A program made the translations under genes and the position numbers. From contig NZ_AOGX02000015.1 of assembly GCF_000332475.2 (NCBI RefSeq), forward strand, positions 186,001-250,000: a DNA stretch of 64,000 nucleotides, written 5' to 3'. The notes beneath the pieces are model-generated. The model was not told the DNA's origin. It searched no databases and worked only from the letters and a program-made list of their open reading frames with translations. Positions 8,590-18,309 of this stretch are shown here, piece by piece. The DNA is from Leptospira yanagawae serovar Saopaulo str. Sao Paulo = ATCC 700523. Its GTDB lineage: Bacteria; Spirochaetota; Leptospiria; Leptospirales; Leptospiraceae. Every line of letters starts with the position of its first letter. Position 1 is the stretch's first letter.

Positions 8590-9528
8590 TTAACTGTTTG
8601 TATTAGGATGAACTTCTGGAGCAGGTTGAGTTCGCCACCTTCTATGAACCCAAAAGTATTGTTCTGGAAATAATTTCACTTCTTCTTCAAGTGTTTTTGT
8701 CCAAAGTTCTGTATAATGGCGGATGACTTCATCTTTTGTCGGATACAATTTTTTATCTAGAAATCCAAGGTCTTTCACTCGAACAATGACCTTTCCCTCT
8801 TTTCCAGCTAACACAGAATAATAGAGCATTTTGGCACCAGTAAGATATGCCATAAGTGCTGGGCCAACAAAAGTAGACGCTTGCCTGTTCATAAAGGGAA
8901 CAAATATGCCCGCCTTACCAGCATTTTGGTCAGCACCAAATCCAATCCAATACCCTTGTTTGAGAAGTTTGATCACTTGTGTTGATTCTTGTACAGGAAC
9001 TAAAACAACTCCATTTTTGGAACGCATTCGTTTCAAAAGAGAATCTACGAAGGGATTTCTTACTTTTTTGTAAATGCCGCCACCTTTCATTCGAATTCCT
9101 AAAAATTGAACTAAAATCTCCCAGGTTCCAAAATGGCCGGAGATAAGGATGACTCCCACACCTTGTTTTTTCGTTTCTTCTTCAATTTTTAAACTGTCTT
9201 CATCAACTTCGAGATATTTGTCCAACCAAGCACGCGTCATACGTGGAGCCCAAAGTGTATGAGCCAGTAAAATTCCCAAATGTTGGTAATGTGCTTTGAC
9301 TAAATCTAATATTTGATTTTCAGAATAATTTGGAAATGCAAATGAAATGTTTTCTGCTGCAACCTTTCTATGTTTTTTATCAAACTTATAAATTAAATTT
9401 GTTAAAAACACTCCGTATGACAAACACCACTTGTATGGTAAAATTTTAAAGGGGGAATAAAATAGATAAACGATGATAAAAGAAAAAAAATAACCAATGT
9501 ATTTCATAAACTTAATAAGATTGGCCAT
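8590..9528 (-). CDS. Lysophospholipid/lipid A-type acyltransferase (LpxL/HtrB family)
   Basis: This 312-residue protein has an N-terminal membrane helix and the family pattern HxxxxE in SGHFGTWEI, followed by the KxxNPxxD-like segment ([12 protein letters not shown]) and the arginine-rich stretch around MRSKNG. Members of this family acylate lipid A precursors at the inner membrane using acyl-ACP. The final [10 protein letters not shown] near the C-terminus is also typical. It is the last gene of the operon that includes hisS and overlaps the PAP2 gene by 25 bases. Both neighbours fit envelope lipid work. Whether it acts on lipid A or on another lipid is not settled. Confidence 0.9.
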   Translation of the reverse strand: MANLIKFMKYIGYFFSFIIVYLFYSPFKILPYKWCLSYGVFLTNLIYKFDKKHRKVAAENISFAFPNYSENQILDLVKAHYQHLGILLAHTLWAPRMTRAWLDKYLEVDEDSLKIEEETKKQGVGVILISGHFGTWEILVQFLGIRMKGGGIYKKVRNPFVDSLLKRMRSKNGVVLVPVQESTQVIKLLKQGYWIGFGADQNAGKAGIFVPFMNRQASTFVGPALMAYLTGAKMLYYSVLAGKEGKVIVRVKDLGFLDKKLYPTKDEVIRHYTELWTKTLEEEVKLFPEQYFWVHRRWRTQPAPEVHPNTNS

Positions 9529-10037
9529 AAAAAATAATGAACCGCAACAGCTACAAGCCCAATACTAAACCCAATCATCCATCCTCCCACAATATCACTA
9601 ACGAAGTGATGTAAGGTAATCAACCTACCAACACCTGCAAACAAACTAAAGAAAAAGAAATATGGTGTTTCTCCAAACGCAAATACAAGAATTGTTGCCA
9701 CGACAATTGAGTTAGCACTATGAGCAGAAGGAAAAGAATGTTTCATATCTGGATTGGAATCCACTTTCCCCATGACACTAACTAAAGGACGTTTTCTAGC
9801 AAAATATTTTTTTAAAACTAAAACCAATCGATCAGTCATATAAGTGAATACCAAAACAAATGGCAAACTTAGATAAACTGGTTTATACAAATCACTGATA
9901 AACATCAAAGGTAGCAAAACCAAAGCAAACATCTCACCCCGATTGATTCGAGACAAAACCCAACTCAAATTTTTATGATGTAAATGTTTTTTTATCCAGG
10001 TGGATAATTTTAGATCAAACGAACCAATCCAATTCAT
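9504..10037 (-). CDS. PAP2-family membrane phosphatase
   Basis: This 177-residue membrane protein carries the three-part PAP2 signature: [10 protein letters not shown] (motif 1), FPSAHSAN (motif 2, PSGH type with an Ala) and [11 protein letters not shown] (motif 3, with catalytic His and Asp). The family removes phosphate from phosphatidate, undecaprenyl pyrophosphate or lipid A. It overlaps hisS by 4 bases and the acyltransferase by 25 bases, so the pair is probably co-translated and may act on the same lipid class. The substrate is unknown. Confidence 0.9.
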   Translation of the reverse strand: MNWIGSFDLKLSTWIKKHLHHKNLSWVLSRINRGEMFALVLLPLMFISDLYKPVYLSLPFVLVFTYMTDRLVLVLKKYFARKRPLVSVMGKVDSNPDMKHSFPSAHSANSIVVATILVFAFGETPYFFFFSLFAGVGRLITLHHFVSDIVGGWMIGFSIGLVAVAVHYFLWPILLSL

Positions 10038-11347
10038 TTCGAAAGCTCTTCTTTAATCTTTTGAAGTGCTTCCGAGAAACTAAATGTAAACTGGTTTCTT
10101 GATGCCATATCCTTTAATGTTACAGATCCCGATTTGATTTCGTCTTCTCCTCGAAGTAATATCCATCGGTATCCTTTCTTTTCTGCATAAGAAAGTTGTT
10201 TTCCCATTTTTTGAGAAACTAAGGAAACTTCGACATTGATTTTCTCTTTGCGTAACTCTTTTGCAAAATTATGATTCTCAGCAAAAGAAGAATCGTCGAG
10301 GAGTGGGATATAAACAGTTGCATCATTGGCAAAACTAGGTAACAAATTGTGGGCAGTTAAAAAATTTTGTAATGTTACATCCCCTAATCCAAACCCTATC
10401 CCTGTTAATTCTTCATTCGAAAAAAGTCCAATTAAGTTATCATACCTTCCACCGCCATACAGTGAACGTTTGTTTTGTGGAGAAGTATCAAAAATTTCAA
10501 AGATAAACCCTGTGTAATAATCAAATCCCCTTACGACAGAAGGATCAAAATGAACAATATCAGCGAGTCCAATCGTTTTGATATCCTCAAACAAACCGGA
10601 AATGGCTTTCAATGTGTCATCTTTGATTCCAGGAATTTGTTTGAGAGAATCAACTGAGGAATTCAAAAACAAATCAATTTTAGAAACAGCCGTTGGATCG
10701 TTAGGTATGGTTTTTGAAACTAAGGTTATATATTCTTCTTGGGTGATTTTGTTTTTTTTGTCTAAAATTTTTGAAACTTCATGTGCTTGGTTTGGACTCA
10801 CCTTAAGTCCATCTAACAAAAACTCATCGAGAAGAGACCGATGGGAAATCGTTACCTTAAAACTGCTTTTTGGTGCTCCAAAAGCAAACAGGATGTCGCA
10901 GGCTAAGGATAAAATTTCTAACTCGGCACGACTGCTAGTAACGCCAAACATATCCACGTTCAATTGCCAATGTTCCCGCAATCGACCATGACCTGGTTGT
11001 TCATATCTCCATAAATTTGGAATGGAAAACCAGCGAATGGGCCTTGGTAATTCTCTTAATTTTTTGGCCACCATACGGGCAACCGTAGGTGTCATCTCCG
11101 GGCGAATCGCCACTTCGCGATCACCTTTATCGATAAAGTTGTAAATTTGTTTACCAACGATTTCTTCGCCAGTTTTTGCACGGTATAAATCCAGAGATTC
11201 AACCATAGGACCATCGTACTCTTCGTACCCATAAGACCGTACAACATCTTTCATAACTGAAAATAAATAATTCCGAAGGCGCATATCCTCGGGATAAAAA
11301 TCTCTCGTGCCTTTATAATTCTCTGTGGTTAACTTTTGTTCTTTCAA
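10034..11347 (-). CDS. hisS: Histidine--tRNA ligase
   Basis: This class II aminoacyl-tRNA synthetase of 437 residues starts with the typical KGTRDFYPEDM. Motif 2 is seen in FSIPNLWRYEQPGHGRLREH, the histidine-specific segment as RGFDYYTGFIFE, and YGGGRYDNLI and motif 3 (GIGFGLGD) follow. An anticodon-binding domain forms the last 90 residues. The start is TTG with a good AGGAG site 6 bases upstream. It sits in an operon with envelope genes, 26 bases after the PilZ-like gene, and its end overlaps the PAP2 start by 4 bases. Confidence 0.96.
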   Translation of the reverse strand: MKEQKLTTENYKGTRDFYPEDMRLRNYLFSVMKDVVRSYGYEEYDGPMVESLDLYRAKTGEEIVGKQIYNFIDKGDREVAIRPEMTPTVARMVAKKLRELPRPIRWFSIPNLWRYEQPGHGRLREHWQLNVDMFGVTSSRAELEILSLACDILFAFGAPKSSFKVTISHRSLLDEFLLDGLKVSPNQAHEVSKILDKKNKITQEEYITLVSKTIPNDPTAVSKIDLFLNSSVDSLKQIPGIKDDTLKAISGLFEDIKTIGLADIVHFDPSVVRGFDYYTGFIFEIFDTSPQNKRSLYGGGRYDNLIGLFSNEELTGIGFGLGDVTLQNFLTAHNLLPSFANDATVYIPLLDDSSFAENHNFAKELRKEKINVEVSLVSQKMGKQLSYAEKKGYRWILLRGEDEIKSGSVTLKDMASRNQFTFSFSEALQKIKEELSK

Positions 11348-11373
11348 TGATGGCTCCTATTGAACCGAGTGGA

Positions 11374-12498
11374 TTAATTAAAAAAATCAATGAGACTGTG
11401 GTAGATCTCTTTGGCTTTTTTATCACCACTCACGCCAGTGATCCTTCCTCCCAATCGATAAAAATCATTTACTTCCTCCAAATGGCGTAATTCAACGGCC
11501 ATCCGAATTGGAGCTTGTAATTTAAAATTTATATCCAAAGTAAAAGTTGGTTTCACTTTTAGTGCTTTGATAATTTCCATATCGTTCACTTCCAAGGCGA
11601 CTCCACCTCGGGAAACGTTTAAAACGTTTTGTTTGATATCAAGAATATGGGTATTAGAATCCATAATTCTTTCTTGAAACGTACGTTCAACCTCTTTAAA
11701 CAGATCCAAAACTTCACTTGGAATTCTTGTTCGTTCTGTTTCCAATGAAAGATATGCAAAAAAATGCATTTCTTTCATCTGAATGAAAAGTGGGTAATAG
11801 ATAAATGACCCAATTTTTTTCTTTTTGTATTCTAAAACTTTGTCATCGAGCAAAAATTCATCTTCAAATGTTTTTTTGGGATCAAATACTTCATCTGAGT
11901 TGAATGACTCAAAGGATTCCGTATCCAAAATAAAGATTGGTTTTTTGTGCTCTTTCATCATATCGATTTCATCACTATGGATAGAGGAAGATAAAAAAAC
12001 TACTTTTGATTGAGGATAATTTTTTAAAACAGTCCTTTGGATATCAGACAAGATCACTTGAGAACTAACGCCTGTTAGCTTTGAAAAATCAATATTTGTT
12101 TTTGCAATCAAAAAGTTAGAAGCAACAACATTCCCTCTGACTTTTTCATTTCTTGGATCTTGGCGAGTCGTGTAGGTTTGCCTACGATCGATCACTTTAC
12201 CGAGTAACAAATTATCTTTTTGGTTTTGCAGTTCGTAATCAAGTTCTACATGGAAACTAGGAGTGGCTTGGATTGTAAAAATTGTTTCGATCATTTCAGG
12301 CATTGTTTCCAATTCCCAAATATGAGCTCCATCAGGGCGTTCACCCTTAAACTTCACCTTCACAGCGGAATCATAACCTTTAAGAAACAATCCATTCCCA
12401 GCCATCATTTGTTTGAAAAACTCAGGTAGAACACGTACTGCTTCCAAAGGAACATAATCGCGTTCTTGGTCGAAATGGATTTTGACTCGATTGATCAT
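11374..12498 (-). CDS. DUF1577/PilZ-like protein
   Basis: This 374-residue soluble protein resembles the DUF1577 proteins of Leptospira. Two parts look like split PilZ elements: an Arg-rich DRRQTYTTRQDPR stretch near residues 108-120, and near the C-terminus NVSRGGVALEV followed by a beta-rich segment ending in LGGRITGVSG. PilZ domains bind cyclic di-GMP, and the RxxxR-like and (D/N)xSxxG pieces are what one would look for. A c-di-GMP effector is therefore a fair inference but not proven. It lies one base after the OmpA-type gene and 26 bases before hisS. Confidence 0.8.
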   Translation of the reverse strand: MINRVKIHFDQERDYVPLEAVRVLPEFFKQMMAGNGLFLKGYDSAVKVKFKGERPDGAHIWELETMPEMIETIFTIQATPSFHVELDYELQNQKDNLLLGKVIDRRQTYTTRQDPRNEKVRGNVVASNFLIAKTNIDFSKLTGVSSQVILSDIQRTVLKNYPQSKVVFLSSSIHSDEIDMMKEHKKPIFILDTESFESFNSDEVFDPKKTFEDEFLLDDKVLEYKKKKIGSFIYYPLFIQMKEMHFFAYLSLETERTRIPSEVLDLFKEVERTFQERIMDSNTHILDIKQNVLNVSRGGVALEVNDMEIIKALKVKPTFTLDINFKLQAPIRMAVELRHLEEVNDFYRLGGRITGVSGDKKAKEIYHSLIDFFN

Positions 12499-12499
12499 A

Positions 12500-14512
12500 T
12501 TAGTCTATCTTCTTAAAATTCACACGTCTATTGCGAGATCGCCCTTCTTCTGTTTCATTGTCCGCAATGGGTTGAGAATAATGATAGGCTTGCACCTTCA
12601 TTCGTTCTTTAGGAACTCCCTTCAGACGTAAGTATTGGTATACAGAAAGTGCTCTATCTTCACTCAGATTGATGTTATATTCCTTATTCCCTATATTATC
12701 AGTGTGCCCACCAATTTCAACTTTTTCATTTTTATGTTGGATGAGGAAGTCTGCGAAAAGATCTAATTTTCTCTTATCTTCATCACTCAATGTTCGTTCG
12801 TTGAACGGGAAATAAATAATTGTATTGTACAAATCATCAAAATCTTTTATGTTCCGAAGGTACAAAACTGTTTCTTTCCCTGACATCTCGGAAATTTTTT
12901 CTTTGGAAAACAAAAAGGTTTCTTCTTTGAATCCTTTGGCACGAGCAAGGATTTCAAAGTCCATGTTTGGTGTAGGATCCAAATCAAAATGACCATCCAC
13001 AGCTGCAATTGATTTCCCTTTTCTTGTGAGGTCATCAAAGTAAAAGCAAATCGCATTTGGAATCACTAGGTCCGTTTTTTTATCTTTCACCACAAAACGA
13101 ATTCCCTGGATGGTTTTATCAGGACGGTTTTCTTTGATGGGCCGAATTGGCTGTAAGATGATCTGTGAATACTGCTCTTTGTCTTTACCCACATTTCCCC
13201 GAAGGTCAAGGAGTAATTCGGTAGGATGAAATCCTGGAGAGGAAACTTCTACTCGGTACAATTTCCCAGTACGGATTGTGGTGCGAAAATTTTCGGCGTC
13301 TTCTGTAGAAAGATCTGCACCAATTCGTTTGGAAGTGATCACCTGGATTGGCTTAGTATCATCATAGATTTTTAATGTAGAATCTAAACCAATCATAATG
13401 GCTTCTGATCCATCCAAAACCAAACCTCGGAAAACAAATTCATAGGTTCGTCTTAAGTCTTCAGGCACCATGGTACGATAGATATCAAATTGGCCTTCGC
13501 CACCTGGGCGATTTGATGCAAAGTAAAACCATAAGTCGTCAAAAGTAACCGAAATCCCTTCGTTATCACTTTCTTCCCACAAACTATAAGTTGAATAATC
13601 AGATGGAGTATCAAAAGGAAATCCTGTTGATTCGCCTGACAGCGGTTGGTTGGTATTAAATGGATTCCCAAGTAATTTTGGTGTTTCAAATTGACCGCTG
13701 GCTTCGTTCAATTCACTATAATAAAAACTAAACTTTCTGTTTTTATCTCCGCGATTGGAGCTAAAATACAACCGAAGTCCATCCCAATGAAAATTCGGAC
13801 TAATCTCATCTTCCGCCGTATTGATCACGGGTCCAAGGGAAATTGGTTTTTGCCAAACACCGTCCCTACATTTGATTTTTGGTTTGTCTGGGTTTTTTTC
13901 CGTTTCCTTTGTTGTTGGTTCTCTTTTGGATATCCATAAATCAAACCCACCTAGACCTCCAGGTCTGTTTGAAGAAAACACAATTGAACACCCGTCAGGC
14001 GAAACTGCAGGCATTTTATCTTCGAAGTTAGAATTGATTTCGTTTAAATGGGTAGGAACTGCCCAAAGCCCTGTTCTTTGGTTGATTTTTGTATAATAGA
14101 GGTTTAAGCCGTCATACCCTTCTCTGTTTTTCTTTGTATCCTTTTGGGACTTATCTCGAACGGAGGTAAAGTAGAGTTCGTATGGTTTTTCTTCTTCGTC
14201 AAAGAGAATGGAGAACATCCCTTCAAAATTGGTAGTATTGAGTTCTCGGAAATTTTTCGGAGCTGACCACACTGGCAATTTCATTCGGTCAGGAAAACTT
14301 AAGTTTTCCGAAATCCAAATGTCCATTCCCCCTTCACCGCCTGGGCGATTTGACTGGAAAACAAGATACCTTCCTGTCGGCGAAATGATGGGATTGTATT
14401 CCACATTTTGGGTGTTGAGCGGTGGATAAAACCTTACATCCTTCACCTTCGGAAGTGGCTGGCCAAGGAGTGGAAACACCGAAATGAGTAGGGAAATCAG
14501 GAATTTTTTCAT
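12500..14512 (-). CDS. OmpA-family protein with PD40/TolB-like propeller repeats
   Basis: A signal peptide (MKKFLISLLISVFPLLGQP) precedes several PD40-type beta-propeller repeats, recognisable by the recurring SNRPGG(E/L)GG(F/M)D(I/L)W pattern around residues 54-370. A carboxypeptidase-like beta-sandwich region follows (about 375-555). The C-terminal 110 residues are a peptidoglycan-binding OmpA domain with the GGHTDNIG, NLSEDRALSVYQYL and GRSRNRRV signatures. Such proteins sit in the periplasm or outer membrane and tie the envelope to the cell wall. It is the first gene of the operon running down to 8590; an AGGAG site precedes the ATG. Confidence 0.92.
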   Translation of the reverse strand: MKKFLISLLISVFPLLGQPLPKVKDVRFYPPLNTQNVEYNPIISPTGRYLVFQSNRPGGEGGMDIWISENLSFPDRMKLPVWSAPKNFRELNTTNFEGMFSILFDEEEKPYELYFTSVRDKSQKDTKKNREGYDGLNLYYTKINQRTGLWAVPTHLNEINSNFEDKMPAVSPDGCSIVFSSNRPGGLGGFDLWISKREPTTKETEKNPDKPKIKCRDGVWQKPISLGPVINTAEDEISPNFHWDGLRLYFSSNRGDKNRKFSFYYSELNEASGQFETPKLLGNPFNTNQPLSGESTGFPFDTPSDYSTYSLWEESDNEGISVTFDDLWFYFASNRPGGEGQFDIYRTMVPEDLRRTYEFVFRGLVLDGSEAIMIGLDSTLKIYDDTKPIQVITSKRIGADLSTEDAENFRTTIRTGKLYRVEVSSPGFHPTELLLDLRGNVGKDKEQYSQIILQPIRPIKENRPDKTIQGIRFVVKDKKTDLVIPNAICFYFDDLTRKGKSIAAVDGHFDLDPTPNMDFEILARAKGFKEETFLFSKEKISEMSGKETVLYLRNIKDFDDLYNTIIYFPFNERTLSDEDKRKLDLFADFLIQHKNEKVEIGGHTDNIGNKEYNINLSEDRALSVYQYLRLKGVPKERMKVQAYHYSQPIADNETEEGRSRNRRVNFKKID

Positions 14513-14604
14513 CTGCCGTCTCTCCTATGTATCGGCTGAACGGAATTTTCTGCCAAGGGAAAATTTGGCTTTAAGAGGAAGGCTCCCAAGGAATCCTCTA
14601 AAAC

Positions 14605-15420
14605 ATGGCTGAAATCTTTGGAATCTTAAACATAACCACCGACTCATTTAGTGACGGGGGTAAGTATTTAAACCCAGACAATGCAATTTCCAAAGGAATC
14701 GAACTTTTGCAGGAAGGGGCTGATTGGTTGGATATCTCAGGCCAATCGTCAAACATCGAAGCAAAATTTGTCACCGAAGAAGAAGAGTGGAACAGGGTGG
14801 AACCAGTCATCCGTTACTTTGTCCCCAAAGGGATTCGCATCAGTTTGGATAGCTTTCGGCCAAATGTCCAAAAAAAAGCGATTGAGGCAGGTGTTCGGTG
14901 TTTGAATGATATTACTGGTTTTACATATGAAGGGGACCGTGAGTTTCTAAAGTCGTATGCTAAAAAATACCCAGAGCTGAAATTTATCATCATGCATTCG
15001 CATAACAGAAACATTGCGAAAGTAAAATCAAATTTGTCTCCAGAAAAAGTAATTAAAAAAATCCAAATGTTTTTTCGAGATAGGCGAAACGAATTATGTT
15101 CGTTCGGAATCAAAGAATCCGCAATTGGTTACGACCCAGGTATGGGATTTTTTTTAAGTGAAGATCCGATGGTATCATTTCGTGTTTTGCAAGACATTGA
15201 GATTTTAAAATTGGAATTCCCACAACTGATGGTGAGTGTTTCTCGCAAATCCTTTTTAGGAAATGTATTGGGGAATTTACCAATTGATGAGCGTGAGTTT
15301 GCAACCTTAGCATGCGAACTACATTTATTAAAAAATAAAATCCCATACATTCGGACGCATAACGTGCTTAAGCTGAGACAAGCAGAAAAAATTTGGAATT
15401 TATGCCAAGATAGTGAATGA
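14605..15420 (+). CDS. folP: Dihydropteroate synthase-like protein with a divergent substrate loop
   Basis: The family condenses p-aminobenzoate with dihydropterin pyrophosphate in folate synthesis. Core residues are kept: GILNITTDSFSDGG, the Asp in ISLDS, the Asn in LNDI, DPGMGF, SRKSFLG and RTHNV. Loop 2, normally GGESTRPG, is SGQSSNIEA here, so the conserved Thr-Arg-Pro is gone, and the LMHxxGxPxxM segment is also altered (MHSHNRNIAK). It is 271 residues, a usual length. It may still be the folate enzyme with altered drug contacts, or a paralogue with another job. The ATG is 92 bases from the divergent OmpA-type gene. Whether another folP exists cannot be told from this window. Confidence 0.85.
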   Translation: MAEIFGILNITTDSFSDGGKYLNPDNAISKGIELLQEGADWLDISGQSSNIEAKFVTEEEEWNRVEPVIRYFVPKGIRISLDSFRPNVQKKAIEAGVRCLNDITGFTYEGDREFLKSYAKKYPELKFIIMHSHNRNIAKVKSNLSPEKVIKKIQMFFRDRRNELCSFGIKESAIGYDPGMGFFLSEDPMVSFRVLQDIEILKLEFPQLMVSVSRKSFLGNVLGNLPIDEREFATLACELHLLKNKIPYIRTHNVLKLRQAEKIWNLCQDSE

Positions 15421-15493
15421 AGATTTTATTTAAAAAAACAAAACAAATCCTATCGAATCCAAAACTTATTTATGAAAAACTTGGATCTGCGAA

Positions 15494-16417
15494 TTAACTT
15501 CTTCCTGAACGGACGGCTTTTCGCACATCCTTTCCTTCTTTCGATAAGGTAGGAAAAAACACAGATTCAGGAACAGAATATCCTTTTTCTTTTGCCTTTC
15601 TGTAATATGGCAATAAAGTTTCCCATTTTGGGTGGTCTTTTAAGACAAGGAGTGTATCCCTCCATAGTTCTAAAAAATGGATTTCTGTTTTTTCATTGGC
15701 TGAAGCAGATTCGGCCCACTTTAGTGCCACTTCATACCGACCCAATTCATAATTCCCTTTTAAAAAGTAATAATGGTACTCCTTATTCTTTTTGGCTGAG
15801 ATTTCGAGTGACTTTGCATAATCCAATAAACTATACCAATTCCCTTTGTGAACTTGGATATCACTCATCCCATACAATGCATTTTCATGAAACGGAACGG
15901 CCTCTAAAATTTGATTGAAATACCCTTCCGCATAAACAAAATTCCCGGTTTGCAAATAATAATAAGCCAGTTCTTCATAAGCATAAAGTTCCCAACCTTT
16001 CACCCTTGAAAGTGCATCGAGTAAAATCACTTTTTCTTCGTAGCGAAGCCTTTGGTCTAATTCTTTTAAAATGGATTGGTAGGTCACCGAACTTCGTGAA
16101 GGGGATTCTTTTGCTACCTTTTGTTTAAAGGTTTCATATTCTTCTAAAAGATAATAAAATCGTATTCGATTCAGGTGGACTGCCACCTCATTGGGATTCG
16201 ATAAAATACAAGTTTCCCAAGTCGCAGAAGCAACATCCAATTGAATTGATTTTGTCAAACGAATGGCTTCTTCATTGCACTGCTTTGCGGTTGGATTACT
16301 GGTTTCTAAGAATAAAGTATCGGATTCAATGGAATCTTGTTTTGCAATTGGATACCGACAAGTACCCAAAAAAAATAATAATACCAAAAATGAACAATAA
16401 GATCTAAATTGTCTCAA
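15494..16417 (-). CDS. TPR-like putative lipoprotein
   Basis: An N-terminal hydrophobic segment ends in FFLGTC, a possible relaxed spirochaete lipobox. The rest is helical with TPR-like repeats (for example YEELAYYYLQTGNFVYAEGY and ALYGMSDIQVHKGNWYSLLD). The start is a TTG with GGA upstream. It begins one base after the end of the TPR gene at 16419, so both are one operon. It probably acts as a protein-binding envelope scaffold; no enzymatic motif is seen. Confidence 0.8.
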   Translation of the reverse strand: MRQFRSYCSFLVLLFFLGTCRYPIAKQDSIESDTLFLETSNPTAKQCNEEAIRLTKSIQLDVASATWETCILSNPNEVAVHLNRIRFYYLLEEYETFKQKVAKESPSRSSVTYQSILKELDQRLRYEEKVILLDALSRVKGWELYAYEELAYYYLQTGNFVYAEGYFNQILEAVPFHENALYGMSDIQVHKGNWYSLLDYAKSLEISAKKNKEYHYYFLKGNYELGRYEVALKWAESASANEKTEIHFLELWRDTLLVLKDHPKWETLLPYYRKAKEKGYSVPESVFFPTLSKEGKDVRKAVRSGRS

Positions 16418-16418
16418 G

Positions 16419-17324
16419 CTAAGAAGTTCCGTCAGAATCTGATTTTTCCTTCATCTTTTGAGCAAATACTAAATATTGCATCGCTTTTTCTGGGTTTCCG
16501 TTGAAAAGATATAACAAACTTAGGTCTAGTGCCTCTTGTGGGTCTGGAGGGGAAAACTCATCGGGATTCTCTTTAGAAAGTTCTAATTTGGTTTTGAATT
16601 CCTTTAATTTCTTTTTTGCCTTTGATTGGATTCTTTCCAAACTTTCTTTTGCGATCGCATCTTCTTCTTGCCATGAAGATTGTAAGGTCTCATTAAAATG
16701 AGTGAAACCCACATCTTCCTTCACCATAGCCGTTAAAAGATTGGCAGATGCTTTGTAATTTCCTTGTTTGGCAAGGATTTCGGATTGGATGATTTTTAAC
16801 TGAGCATTTCCTGGGTACAAAATCAAATAACGCTCAATCATTTTTAAACTTTCTGGAAAACGATTCCTTTCGTAATAAAACATCGCAAGCCCTCCTAAAG
16901 CTGATTTATGGTTTGGTTCAATTTTGATCACATTATTCAAATACACTTCAGTTTTCTCATCATTTCCCAATTTTTGGTATGCCTGGGCTAAAAGCAAATG
17001 AGCTGAAATAAACTTCTTCTCAAACGATAACGTTTGTTTGAGAAAGCTAATCGCTTTTTCGGTTTCATTGTGTTTATAGAGAGATACTGCTAAATTATAA
17101 CAATTTTTTACATTGGCATGTAACTTGTATGCTTTGGAAAAAAGTGGAATGGCTTCTGCATGTTTTCCCTGTTTGGCGTAAATCACACCTAAGTTCTGTA
17201 ATGCCAGGTGGTAATCAGGATTTTTTTCTAACAATACTTTGTATTGGCTTTCGGCACGATCCCACTCACCATTACGCTCCAAACGCACTGCTTCATTGAA
17301 AAGAGCCAATATTTCCTGTGCCAT
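16419..17324 (-). CDS. TPR-repeat protein
   Basis: This 301-residue soluble protein has at least five tetratricopeptide repeats over residues 1-190 (LALQNLGVIYAKQGKHAEAI, SALGGLAMFYYERNRFPESL), followed by a charged helical region rich in Lys and Glu and a last repeat (SLLYLFNGNPEKAMQYL). No signal peptide is seen. It is followed by the TPR-like lipoprotein after one base and is divergent from the RlpA-like gene. Its role as an assembly or scaffold protein is inferred from the fold alone. Confidence 0.88.
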   Translation of the reverse strand: MAQEILALFNEAVRLERNGEWDRAESQYKVLLEKNPDYHLALQNLGVIYAKQGKHAEAIPLFSKAYKLHANVKNCYNLAVSLYKHNETEKAISFLKQTLSFEKKFISAHLLLAQAYQKLGNDEKTEVYLNNVIKIEPNHKSALGGLAMFYYERNRFPESLKMIERYLILYPGNAQLKIIQSEILAKQGNYKASANLLTAMVKEDVGFTHFNETLQSSWQEEDAIAKESLERIQSKAKKKLKEFKTKLELSKENPDEFSPPDPQEALDLSLLYLFNGNPEKAMQYLVFAQKMKEKSDSDGTS

Positions 17325-17433
17325 ACACAGGGATTATCGTTTCAGAATCGAATCTCCCCTAAAGAATTTTTATCAGGAGAATGGAAAAACCTTCCGAAAG
17401 GTACACACAAGAGTCCAGAGGAAGGGGAAAAAT

Positions 17434-18309
17434 ATGCAAAGGCTCATATTCATCACCATTGTATTGTGGTTCGTGTCCTGCACATCCGCAGATGCCACGC
17501 GCAGGGATTATAGTGCTTCTGGTGATCCAGAAGATATTTTCTTCGAACGTTCACAAAAATCGAAATCATCCGGGTCGAACGACCCAGTAGCAAGGTCCAT
17601 TATGGACGATTTGGATTCAAAATCCAAACCCAATGTAGCAGTAGCTCCAGTGGAATTACCAACCAAAAAACCAACCACTCAGTTTGATGAAGTGGGGCTT
17701 TCTTCTTGGTATGGTCAAAAATTCCAAGGACGTCCGACAGCAAGTGGGGAACCATTTGATCGCATGAAGATGACAGGCGCTCATAGAACTCTACCAATTG
17801 GAACGGTTGTCAAAATCCAAAACTTAGAAAACCAAAAAGAAGCTGTTGTTCGCATCAATGATCGTGGGCCATTTGTGGATGAAAGGATTGTGGATGTTTC
17901 TGAAAAAACTGCTGAAATCTTAGAATTCAAAGACAAAGGGATTACCAAGGTTGGGATCAAGGTATTAAAAAAAGGGGAAGAGGAACTGGCAGATGATTTA
18001 GATGATGCCGACCTTTTGGACGATACTCCAGCAAAACCTGAAAAATTGATTCCTGTGAAACCGGGTGTGGCAAAACCAATCGCTGCCGGAAAAGGATTCA
18101 CTGTGCAAGTGGGTGTCTTCCAAGAAAAAGAAAGAGCGATCAAATACCAAGAAACCATCAAATCGGAGTACAACCAAAACGTATTTGTGACTCCTAGAGA
18201 TGGAAAATACGTCGTACAAGTTGGTGATTTTTCAGACCGTGCCAAGGCCGAATCACTCAAGTCTAAGTTAAAATACGACGGGATTGATTGTTTTATCGCA
18301 ACCCGTTAG
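17434..18309 (+). CDS. rlpA: RlpA-like septal/cell-wall lipoprotein with DPBB and SPOR domains
   Basis: The start at ATG 17434 is preferred because GAAGGGG lies just upstream and a lipoprotein signal follows (MQRLIFITIVLWFVSC). The frame is open further upstream, but that stretch overlaps the divergent TPR gene. After a Ser/Lys-rich linker comes a double-psi beta-barrel (GLSSWYGQKFQGRPTASGE, MTGAHRTLPIGT, VRINDRGPF), the lytic transglycosylase core of RlpA. A Pro/Lys linker leads to a C-terminal SPOR domain (FTVQVGVFQEKERA, YVVQVGDFSDRAKA) that binds denuded septal peptidoglycan. It should act at the division site in the periplasm. Confidence 0.93.
   Translation: MQRLIFITIVLWFVSCTSADATRRDYSASGDPEDIFFERSQKSKSSGSNDPVARSIMDDLDSKSKPNVAVAPVELPTKKPTTQFDEVGLSSWYGQKFQGRPTASGEPFDRMKMTGAHRTLPIGTVVKIQNLENQKEAVVRINDRGPFVDERIVDVSEKTAEILEFKDKGITKVGIKVLKKGEEELADDLDDADLLDDTPAKPEKLIPVKPGVAKPIAAGKGFTVQVGVFQEKERAIKYQETIKSEYNQNVFVTPRDGKYVVQVGDFSDRAKAESLKSKLKYDGIDCFIATR

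Noticed and set aside
13691..14429. Plus-strand frames of 70-90 codons inside the OmpA/propeller gene
   Set aside because: They are out-of-frame images of the strong minus-strand coding sequence, produced by its repeats.
17239..17433. N-terminal extension of the RlpA-like frame
   Set aside because: The stretch overlaps the divergent TPR gene, and the internal ATG at 17434 has a strong ribosome site followed directly by a lipoprotein signal.
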